From assembly GCA_963920635.1 (NCBI GenBank), contig OY987298.1, forward strand, positions 117,604,035 to 117,668,034: a stretch of DNA of 64,000 bases, given 5' to 3'. The notes below the pieces were generated by a model that did not search any database, had not been told where the DNA came from, and was given only the letters and a program-made list of their open reading frames with translations. The position numbers were made by a program, and so were the translations under genes. The first letter of the stretch is position 1. The number at the start of each line of letters is the position of its first letter. This document shows positions 28,601 to 40,600 of the stretch, piece by piece. This DNA comes from Pseudeuparius sepicola. Lineage: Eukaryota > Arthropoda > Insecta > Coleoptera > Anthribidae.

Positions 28601-31600
28601 GTGTTTTTTAATTTGAAATAAATTGATATAATCTCCAAAAAAATTTTTTTTATTAATTTTTTTTTTCGATAATAATTGGCCATTATTTGTCCTCTGCTAT
28701 ACAATTTCCCAAGTTTATGCGTTTAGGTTGAGGAACACCCTGTATGTGTTTAGTGGTATTGTTTCTTAATAGCTCTATATGTGTGATTTAATAATTATTA
28801 TTGTCCCAGACTGCGACAAAAACTTGGTTGAAAATTACCTAATCAAAACTAAATTAATCCATCCAACTTCAAACTTCAGTGCGAAGTATTTGTTGTGAAA
28901 ATGTTATTTCTGATAGTCCGTATTTTTCTTTTTAGAAAAGAATCAAGTGCTTACCTTAATTAGTTTCGTTCTGAATTTAAAAAAGGTGAAGGTATTTAAC
29001 GACTCCATTTAGAAGAATTCCTGCCTGCAGGTTTTCTTAGTCCTACAATGAGATAAACAAATTATACTTTATTATACCTAGGTTTTTCAGAATAAATCAC
29101 ATTTATCTTGTTATCGAAAATAAAAAAGTTCCCAATGCCAAATTTAGCGTATTAAAAACAGAACAGATCCAACTGCAATTTCTTTCTTGTACCTTTACTG
29201 CGACAAGGAATTATACAAAATATGGAATGTATCGAAAGAAGCAAAAATGTTCAACTATATCGTCAATTTGTCACAAAAATACTCTGTTGTAGTCGGTGGC
29301 GTTAGCGTAAAAATGTTTCAGTGCCGGATACCAGCACCAAATTTTGCACACAGGTTGTACACATATTAAGACTCAATGTATGTACACCACGTGCGTGGTG
29401 ATTCAACATTTTGACCCATAAAATGGCTTTTTTCGATCTGTAACGAGCAACACGCATAATTTTAAACTTTTGGTCAATACAAATTTTAATCTAAGCAATT
29501 ACTCACATTTTGAGACAAAAAATATTTAAAAATATTTATCACAATGGCCGTTATTAGCATTTGCGCAAAAAGCCTAATAACGGCCATTGTGATAAATATT
29601 TTTAAATATTTTTTTTCTCAAAATATGAGTAATTACTTGGATTAAAATTTGTATTGACCAAAAATTTAAAATTATGTGTGTTGCGCCCTACAGATCGAAA
29701 AAAGCCATTTTATGGGTCAAAATGTTGAATCACCACGTACCTGCTGTACATTGAGTCTTAAGGTTTAAAAAACCACCTGGAGACTCTCCTGGGGGGGGGG
29801 TCAAAATCATCTCTTGATGACGTCACCAAGATGGCGGATTTAAGTCATATTAGCGAATTATGTTATCGCACGTATCTTCGTTAGCCAATTTTGAGTTTTA
29901 ATCTGTCATTTTAAAGCTCAAGTAATGCTCTTTAAGAAGGTCTTATTCAATTTTTGTGCACGGGAGGTAGTTTTTGCCCTCTAGGTTTTACTAATGTAAT
30001 ATATATTAAAAATAATCACCAGAAAATAGGGCATGCGATACCTACCTGGTTTTGTAGGTGTTTTAACCACCTTCGCACTCATGTTAAACCAAATTCATTT
30101 ATTTTTAGGATATTTGAAACATTTATACTTTCAAGAGCGGTATTTGTACATAACTAGAGTTCCTGGATTGAGAGAGTTAGGACAATAATGTCATTTTTTA
30201 AAAGAAAAAATAATTTTTCAAAAGTCGCATCAATTTTGTGGCTGAACAATAATTTGGGATAGATTCCATGAGCGTAACAAGGTGATTAATATTTACTAAA
30301 GTTGATCTGTGATGCACGCGCGAAGTGAAGAATACACTGAACAAATGGCGGGTTATTTGAAAAGCTCCTATATTCATTTAATTACCATTACTGTTACCAA
30401 ATCGTATTTGTTTAAAAAATTCACAGTTTAATAATTATGAAAAAGTGAAGTGCAATGAAGGTCATAATTAGACTGTAAGTTTTGCCAACAAATACGACTT
30501 AGTAATAAAACTGAAGATTAAAATCAAAATTTGTTATTAAAATTAATGTATTATATTTATATATTATGTATAATCTAGAACACATCCGAACAATGTATAG
30601 ACAAATTCACATTCTTCTAATGTAGGTAACCTCTGCTCTAATTTCTGCCCCGTTCCAATAATTTCATCAGCTATTGAAGATTGGTCTTCATAAATTACTT
30701 CTACTTTTTAGATACAATCCAAAATACATAGTTTTTATAGTGGTTGTGGTCGTGCACTAGGATTTGGAATTAATTTTTAATCTTATATACGAGATAAATC
30801 ATTATCATTATCCATTTATTCTAGAGGACATCTTCTTTGCTCTTTTCTCTAGTGTTTTCTGTAATAATAATTCTGCAGAAAATTTTGTGATACTGGAATC
30901 ATTTAAAATAATTTTCCGAGCTTTTACACTTCATGCGCCCTAAAACATACTCGCCATACCAGGTATTTGGTTATTTGTAATAATCGGGCAGCTGCAACTA
31001 ATGCTTGAAACTAATATGCAATATTTTACATGTTTCTTGTGAATTATTTTAAAGTTGAAATAACAGTGTCATTCTTTTAGTGTCATATTGTCATGATGCT
31101 ATTTTTGTCAACTCAAAACTTAAACTATTCGATAATGGCATTCATATTTACGCTTACGCCCCGCCCACGAGTTCCCATCATGTTTCTTTAACTTGGCATA
31201 AGTCATAACCTAAATACAAAAAATCTCTAATTTGACATACAGTTTCTATGGAAATCTAAAACTTTTGCGGGGGGCAAAAGATAGAAAATATCTAGCTATC
31301 TCTACAATGCCCAAAATCGACGAATAATGACACTAATGACTTTATTGTCCCAACTCTCCCTATACAGGAACCCTATACACAACTTATCAAATTATATCCA
31401 AGGAATCACTTAAGACGCCTACAGAACGTAGATATGCTTCTTCAGAAAAACTTAGAAGACTACGCAAAAATAAAAAAATTTCTCCGGCATCTGGATATTT
31501 CTAATCTTGCTTATGTCCTAACAGAAAATACGCAATACCACAAAGTATACCGAACAAGATTTAATAACCACAAAATAATAAATTACGGTGAAGAGTTACT

Positions 31601-34600
31601 AGATCACACTTATCTAAAGCAGATGTGAACGCCAAACTTGAATTTTTGGGAGAAGGAGGGAGGTGAATCTAGTGATCAAAACCTGGTGTTAGAATCCACA
31701 CTTGGTATATACGAAAATGCTCTAATTATTCAGGATGATAAACTTCTAACTAAGTTAACAGGTAACACAAATTTTGTGTTTGCTTCTAAAGCTACCAAAT
31801 CAGTGTTATACCTGATACCTGTTAACTTTGTTAGAAATTTATCACCCTGAATAATCAAGAGCATTTTTGTATATGGTTGGACCAAGTGTGGATGCTAACA
31901 CCAGTTTTCCCAAAAAAATGCAAGTTTGGCTCACATCTGCTTTAGATAAGTGTGATCATGATTTTCTAAAAGAATATTTTTTCGGAAATCTTTCAATTTT
32001 TTTGGCCTTAAATCTTGTTCGGCATACTTTGTGGTATTTCCACCAAACTATATTCAAACGGTGGATATTTCGCATTATTTCCAGATAAATATCCAGATTT
32101 CCATCTCATTTCAAGAGTTTCCATTTTTAAGTTTTTTTTTCTAGAGAAGCATAAATATCCACGTTCTGTAGGCGTCGTAAGTGGTTCCTTGGATATAATT
32201 TGATAAATTATGTACAATTGCCGGTTAATGTCTTGCTTCGAGGCGAAGCTTACTTCGCAAATTTGCTAGTCATACCATTCTTGAAACACCTGCAACGCGG
32301 AAAATATACGCTGACTTGCAACAAAAGCAAATGCACACAATGGAAATAATATTTTTGGTTACGAGAAAAGTAAAAAAAAAAAGTTATTTATGTACTAAGG
32401 CACTGAAGTTCAACTTTTTATGACTCGTGTGGAATTTAGCCAATAAGAAAGCGAGCGTAGCGATTTGATTGGTCGGCGCTTCGGAGATCCGCATGGAGCA
32501 GGTGTCGACTTGGGCCAGTTAGGCCAGTATAACCAGTGCCGTGCACGGAAATAAGGATTGCGTTTTATTTTACGGATTTTGGTTTTGTGTATAGATTTGT
32601 GTGTAACAAAATTACTGATTTGCTTTGGTTTGAATTATTTCAAAGTTTATTTTATTCTGTTTTAGAGCATTTAAATAAAATTTGTATAATATTATTAAGG
32701 GCCGCGCGCTGCCTGTGACTCGGTCTTGTTTTACAAAGCAAACGCCGCCCAAGCGTTCTATCAGTGACTATAATTCTTTCTATAGTCACTGGAGAGTTCA
32801 TCTATACCTACTATCAAAGACAATCCCATCTAGTCTTTGCTACTATACCAAATTTCCGTATGGTAATATTTTTTACCTCAGTTGGTATAGCAGTATTTTT
32901 AATATATTCGTGAAATTTAGAGAGTAGCGCAAAAACTACCCTTCGTACACAAAAATTGAATAAAACATTTTTTAAAGAGCGTTACTTGAGCTTTAAAATG
33001 ACATTAAAACTCAAAATTGGATAAAAATTAACGAAGATAAGTGCGATAACATAATTCGCTAGGTACTCTGACTTAAATCTGCCAGGAGAGTGCCGCCAGG
33101 TGTTTTTTTTTGTGCAAAATTTGGTGCTGGTATACGGAACTGAAATATTTTGGTGCCTAATCATCGCTACGTGAGTTGAAGAATTATTTTTGATTTGTCA
33201 GCTTGATGTAGATTGGGCTGTATATCTACATAAAAATGTTTCTCTTGCGCATTGTTTTTGGGCATATTATATTTAAAACCATTTTAAAAATTGTTCTAAT
33301 CAAGTATCTTTTATTAACCTGATTCTGATGAATGAGTCAAGTTTCTCTGTCAAGCTGTCCATTTTTATTTCAGTTGGGTTGCGATGGAGTAAACTCACAA
33401 GTGAGAAAAGCGATGGATATAAATTACCTGTCATGGAATTATAATCAAATGGGTGTTGTGGCAACTCTCAAACTAAGTGAAGTAAGTCGCAATTGTACCA
33501 AAAGTTTTAAATAGGTTACATTAAAAGTTCTCTTTTAGAAAATAAAAAATGAGATTGCCTGGCAGAGGTTCCTACCTACTGGACCCATTGCACTGTTGCC
33601 AGTAAGTTATCCAAAGATTTAATTATAAAAAAAACAGCTTTATCTTTCAGCTGACAGATGATCACAGTTCATTGGTGTGGTCTACAAATCCGGAACACGC
33701 AAAAAAATTACTGAAATTGACAGATGAGGAATTTGTCAATTGTCTCAACGAATCAATTGTATGTAAAAAAGAAAATACGTTTTATGTTCTTATTTACTCA
33801 ATCTAGATCAAGGTAGGATTTTTACAGTATATTTGAGTGACATTTCAAAACGATCGAGTTGGTTAAGAAGTTGTTGGTAAAAATTTTGTTACTTCCAAAA
33901 CACACTGGAACTGTTTATCATATAATTACCTAGTAAACAGAATTTATTGATGGCATTAGAAAATGTAAATTCCGTATACACAAAATTTGACATTTCACCT
34001 CTTTAAATCTTGGTAATCGGTTAATAATTTTTATGGAACCTGGTATCACAGCTTACCCTATGTATGTTAGGGTAAGCTGTACTGGTATGTTTACCCAGGA
34101 ATCCAAGAATCTATTCCGAATAATAATTTGCTTGGAAGTCACAAATAATAGACCCTTTAACTATTATCACTATTTTCCTAGATTTTCAAGTGAAGTTAAA
34201 TCTCAACCAGGATATGACATACGGTTTCCATCACTACTGGCGTACGGAAAGGCAATTTCAATAAACCGAGAGCATTTTGGAAGTTCCCATTCATTTATAC
34301 ATAGGAAACGTCTCTTGTCAAAAGTAAGACACTTTTCCGCACGCATTTACTTTTCCACACGCTTGTAGAAAAAATCTGTTTTTGCTCGTTTGATGAAAAA
34401 ATCAATTACCGCAGTTTGTATTAATTTGGAAAAATACGGAATTGTCAATTTTTATATTAATATGCCGATAAGTTATCTGTGATATGCCTATTCCTTCAAA
34501 TCTTGGCAATAACCTCGAAGTTATCACTTTTTCTGGGCAGAAACTTGAATATGCTTTTGTTTGTTTAAAATCCAGTAGTTTTAGGGCAAATTGGCAGAAA

Positions 34601-37600
34601 CATTTTTATGTAGAAATTAATGAAAAATAGAAAAATGCTCTCGGTTTACTAAAAAAAGCATGGGCGTGTTCTACTTTTCCGTGCGCCATTGGTGATGGAA
34701 ATGACATGCGGGTAGCTTCATTTTACTTCACTTTAGGTATAATACCTGCATGTCATGAATCAAATTTCAAGTTAATATCGCTTGCCATATTTTTAAAAAT
34801 TTGCACTTGCGGGCACCAGTTTAGTATAATTTTTTCACAAAATTGAATTTCCTATAAGTCGTTAACGGTATGGCCATTTCCTTTCGGGATAATCTGTACA
34901 GTAGGTATATCTGATTATCCGCCGAGGTAAAATTCCAAAAACCCTAATTTAATTTCGTTCTTGCCCTAATTATTAATCGGAGACTAGTTATACGCGAATA
35001 TACAGGGTGGCTCACCTAAGATATCTTAGCAACGAAGTGAGATATTTTAGTTCCATAAAAAAGGCTGGTAGAGCTCGCTGAAGACTTTAGTTGTAGGTCC
35101 AAATTGAATTTTTCTTTTGCAAATTGTAGATGGCGGTTCGGTCGAAATAAAGTTTTCGTTTCGAAAAGTGGTGCACCAAATTGTCCGTCAATTTGAAGCA
35201 AATAATGTGCTATAAAGAAATTTTAAAAACTCAACAGTTTTTTAGTTCTTATCGCGTTATCGCCACAGAAAATATACTACGAAGTATATTTTCTGTGGTA
35301 CTACGAAGTATATTTTCTGTGGTTATCGCACTTTAAAGTTGGCATGGCATGCATGTGGAAAATCTGTAGTAGCTAATCCAAAGATTATTTCCAAAACTAA
35401 AAACGATAAACTATTTTTTGAGAAGTTTTTACAACTACATAATATCCGAATGTCTCACAGACTTCTTTTGTCATTTTAATCGTAGAATGGTCAAAGATAT
35501 GGTTAAAGGCGAAGAGTTTGTTAATAACAAAAAAAACAGTTTTTCCAGTAGGCTTTGCTAGTCCGCAACAAAAGTATCTCACTGTTAGAAAGTGTCAATA
35601 AATAGGTAGTGATTGTATTTTGCTCTCACCTGTATAAGTTGTTTCTCCTCGCCTTAGCCTATATCTTTGATGATTGTACGTTTAAATGACAAAACAACTC
35701 TGGGATATTATAGGATATTTTAGTTTTGGAAATATTCTTAGGATTGTTGACTACGGATTTTGCGCACTGTCAACTTCCAAGTGCGCAAAGTAAAGAACTG
35801 TCGATTTTTCAAAATTTGTTTATAGCATATAATTTGCTTTAAATTGAAGGACCCAAACGCACCACTTTTCAAGGTCATTGCGAACAATTTATGTAAAAAT
35901 AAAGTATTTTTTACGGAACTAAAATAACTCATTTTGAGAGTGTGAGGTGAAGCACCCTGTATATTATCATGTGGTATAAGCACCTAAGTGATTTCTATAA
36001 CGAAACAATTATTGTATGAGAATTGCATGTCCTGTTTAGTCTCTATCAGCAAATTTAGAAAGTTAACTTTACTGACGACCCGTTTTTGCATCAAAATATC
36101 AACCTAGTGAACCCACCATTACCACATTACATCGAGCTCAAGTCGGATAAATAATGATAATGATATGGCTGAAATCATCTAGCTAGCCGGGCACCGCCAA
36201 CTCGCGCATCAAGTTCACCAGTAAAGATTGAGTAAATATCTGTTATGACCTTAGTTTCTAGTTTCCGCATCGTTAACCTGCCTCCAAAAGTTGCTCAAAA
36301 GTTTCCCCAAACTTCAGACTAAAATCTCTTTTTTATATCCAGCAGAGTTGTAGTTGTCCCAACTTATTTCCGAAAATTCCACCGGGTTTTTATGTATGAA
36401 ATTACGAATAAGTGACTCTAACTTTACTTCCTATTGCTGCCAGTCGTGCTCTCTCTGACGAAAGTAACAATTCTGCAAGCGCAAAGGAGGGTAATAGGAA
36501 GATTTTGCGTTCTGTCTACCGGTTGCCTTTATACCTATTTAAAAAATCAGACACTATCTCCTTTATTCAATTAACTTTTAGTTGGGTTTTTCGCCACCGG
36601 AACTGTTAAATAAATAATCTCAGGTGCTTTGTCAAAGGTTACTTCAGTTTCAACTTTGAAAATTCATAAATGCCTAACATCTGAGCTTTCGGAGAATAAA
36701 TCTTCCTCCTTTTTCAAAGAAAATGTCAAGTCAAAAGTCAAAGTGTCATAACAACAGAAGAAAATAACCTAGCCACTTGTGTGATATTGTACCCTGTGTT
36801 CTATCACAGACCTGTACAGGGTGATTCAGTTTTATTCTGAGACACTTCAACTGACGATAGAAAACCAAAAAAATAACCGCACCTTGTATAAACTAAATCT
36901 TTTTAAGGCCTTATAAAAAAAGTGACAGGGTGTTAAAGTGTTGACTTAACTTAAAAATTCGCTCCATAAATAAGACTCAAAGTATAAAAAATGTGTTTCT
37001 TACTTTAAACACAGATAAACTTACCCATTCAAGGTTTTGCTTTCCAAGATACAGAGCGTAACATTAATTTTATCTTCCTTAAATGTTTCAAACCCTGTAT
37101 CTTCAAAAGTATAGAAAGAAGGAATTTTTATTCTCCGAATGCTCAGAAAACAGGGTTTTTTTTGTTGACGTTTAAAGTTGTTGAAACTGAACTAACCTCT
37201 GACAAAGCGCCAGAGCTTATTTAACAGTTCGTGTAGTGAAAAACCCAATTAAAAATGAACCTACCTGTTTGAGAGAAGTAGAGAGAGTATATTTCTTATT
37301 ATTATAGAAGACCCCTTCCGATACGAGTGACATAATATATGCGAAGATGACTTTTGAATTCCCAGAAATATATTTTAATCTCATTTTCAATTTCGGCGAA
37401 TTCCCTGGGAAAATCTACTACCTACTCTTGTAACAGTCACTATAGAAAGAGTTCTATAGTCACTGCTTGTAACTTGTATTATTTTTTATTGATTCAGTTA
37501 TGGATCCTTCAAATGCTGAAACTTCAGACTTTGCAGTAAAATGCAAAATCGACCGATCTATGTGAGACAAATAGGATTTAGGATTTGTTGTCGTTTATTA

Positions 37601-40600
37601 TAGATTAATATATACTTATATTTGAACTTTATATTTATACAGTAACAGTATAACCAAATTGGAATTTTATGCAATAAGTCGTTTTCTAATCATATTATGT
37701 AAATGAAAGTACCTACTTATCTCAATAATTGGTAGTAAAGTAGTAAGAAGTGTAAGGGCATTGAATAAGGAATTGTAATCAATGCTAAGGATAATAAGGA
37801 TGAATTTTCATTGCCACTTTTTTTATCAATATAAAGTTGGAAGTTGGAAAAACTTTTGGGTAACTCAATTGCCTTCATATTCTATTACAAGTTACAATAT
37901 TCCAGTGGAAGACCTATGACACCCCCGGCCTCATAGATAAAGTAACGGGAGCTTTTGACACCTTTTTGAGACTGATGAATTGCTCTATAGACACAGTTAG
38001 ACAACTGCCTCCAAAAATAGCAGCAATTGAGACTGGAAGTAGAGCAGCTTTTCCACTCGGTTTTGGTCACTCTTGCCACTATATAAGGAAAGGGGTGGTT
38101 CTGGTAGGGTTAGTATCTAGAAAAAATTTGGAATATTTTAAGTTTACAAATTTATGATTTTAAATAATCTATAGGTATGATAAAATGATGCATTTCTATT
38201 AAATCGATAATCCAAAACTTAGGTATCAGACAAAAATTGGTAATAATTAATAATAAAAAATAGCCGCTGTTAAGAGGTGCTTGAATGGGAATAAATTTAC
38301 TAAGTATAATTTCTGGCTCCTATGATTTTTGTTGAGGATATTTCGGGGACAGCTTCTACTGGACATCCCAGTAAACAAACAAGATTACGGCGCTGTATTT
38401 TTACCTTTTTAACACTGGTTTATTTTGTGAAAGTGTGTGTCAATAAATTTAAATTCATTCACAATGTCTGGTAATGATAATTTTCAGCTGCAAAATTTAG
38501 AACAGTGTAAAACAGACAAATTTTGACAACGAAGTGATAAATTCCCTTGGGCATATTCCTACAGCAAGAGATTAGTTCGTCAAAATACATTCGCATTGAT
38601 TGATAGATTTTAAAATGTTCCTTCTTAAAATAGTTGTTTATGTATCAAGACACCGAAGTTCAACTTTTTATGACTCGTGTGGAATTTAGTTGCCAAGACC
38701 TCTGGCCGTGGCAAATAAACCACATTTGTCAAAAAAAACTTCGGTGTTGAGGTATATTGTATATTTTTTTGAAATCGGGAAAAAATGTTTTATTAGGCAA
38801 AAAATAATCATAAGAGATCACCCGTCCATGAACCGACTGCTCGCGGCGTTGCTTGATTTTGACGATCGCTCTACCTAGGTCAAGGATGACGAGGCACGGC
38901 GCTTCCCAACAGAAACTCCAAACTGCTGCCTCCTCTATAGTCTCCATGAAAAATAGATTGATATTCAAACCTACTAAAATATGTACGAGTATACTGAATT
39001 TCAGCAGCACAATCTTTTAGTAACTGAAAGATTGCCCTGCTATAGGTAACAATTTCGCAGTGTGTACGAAAAGTTAAATGGGCCTTTATTGGTCGGGTTT
39101 TGAATATTTGGTCACTTTCGACGGGCGATTTCTCCGCGTCTGACGTTTGATGTTTACATCTCGCCAAGGCCTACTTATTGAAAAAATCGTACAATAATGG
39201 GCTACTTCAGTGCAGATTTCTGAGCTTTTAATGACGATTTTTTATGCATTACAAACACATTTTTTTGTATTCTGCTCTTGCTTCACTCAACAACTATTTT
39301 TAGTATCTTTGACTTTAAAAAATTTGTAGAGGGCGCTGGTAGCAGCTTAAAAATCGCATCAGGTAAAATGTCCTTTCTGTGCGAAATGTTGAAAAATTTT
39401 ATTAGAAAAACTTACTCAGAATTAAAAAATATCACGTATCAAATTACAGAACTAAATAATTTTTTTATTTATAATTTTTTTTAATATAAATGTAATCATA
39501 ATTTAAATTTATTTATTCTACCCATGTTCCTCCAACAATAAATTATTCAGACACAAAGACTCATTTCATTTTTGTTTCCATGGCATACTCTTCTTGAAAC
39601 ATTAAAATTACAAATGCTATAAATTCAATTGATCTTCAAGCCATTCAAAATACATCTACAAAGAATTGAAGAACATAGTTGAGATGTGTGCTGAAAATGG
39701 AGGAACATGGGTAGAATAAATAAATTTAAATTATGATTCCATTTATAATATTTAAAAATAGTTATTTATGTACCAAGGCACTAAAGTTCAACTTTTTATG
39801 ACTCATGTGGAATTTAGTTGCCGAGGCCTCTGGCCGAGGCAAATAAACCACACGAGTCATAAAAAGAACTTCAGTGCCGAGGTACATATTATTTTTTTTT
39901 AAATCGGAAAAAAAATGTTTTATTAGGCAAGAAAATAATAATAGGGGATCACCCGTCCATGAACCGACTACGCGCTGCGTTGCTTGACTTTGACGATCGC
40001 TCTACCTAGGTCAAGTAAGACAAGACACGGCATGTTCGTACAGAAAAACCAAACTGCTGCTTCTTGTGCAGCCTCCACAACAAATCTATTGATATTCAAA
40101 CTTACTAAAATATGTATACTGAAGGATTGCGCTTGTATAGGAAACAATTTCGCAATGTGTACGAAAAGTTAAATGGGCCTTTATTGTCCGGGTTTTAAAT
40201 ATTTAGTCACTTTTGACGGGCGATTTCTCCGCGTCTGACGTTTAATGTTTACATCTCGCCAAGGCCTACTTATTGAAAAAATCGTACAATAATGTAGCCC
40301 ATTATTGTACGATTTCTGTGCTTTTAATGACGATTTTGGGACACTTTACTGCCGATTTCAAGAAAATATATATACTTAAATAAAAAAATCATTTAGTTCT
40401 GTAATTTGATACGTCATATTTTTTTAATTCTGAGCAAGTTATTCTAATAAAATTTTTCAATATTTCGCACAGAAAAGGCACTTTACCTGATTCGATTTTT
40501 ATTTTTAAGCTGCTACCAACGCCCTCTATACATTTTTTAAAATTCCAAGATACTAAAAATAGTTTTTGGGTGAAGCAAGATCAGAATACAAAAAATTGTG

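Larger units (their letters stand above)
29290..33180. repeat. Large inverted-repeat pair enclosing nested palindromes
   Basis: Left arm about 29290-30000 and right arm about 32900-33180 are inverted copies: TACCAGCACCAAATTTTGCAC against GTGCAAAATTTGGTGCTGGTA, CGAATTATGTTATCGCAC, AAGCTCAAGTAA.GCTCTTTAA and GAATAA/TTTTTGTG blocks. The left arm is interrupted by the palindrome 29366-29761. Between the arms lie two further inverted elements (30158-31373, 31376-32213). No transposase seen. Confidence 0.7.
1631..33373 (+). other. 31.7-kb COQ6 intron holding a nested gene and many repeats
   Basis: Defined by the GTAAGT donor at 1631 and the TTTATTTCAG acceptor ending at 33373, joining ..SCDLL to LGCDG in phase 0. 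It contains the complete antisense pyrexia-like gene and the repeats listed separately. Stretches 1025-1390, 1631-2200, 2431-3080, 3783-5530 and 14830-15225 show nothing I can name beyond AT-rich sequence. Confidence 0.85.

Noticed and set aside
29187..30157. Short frames near the 29.3-kb inverted arm
   Set aside because: They lie in repeat arms and change frame between the paired copies.
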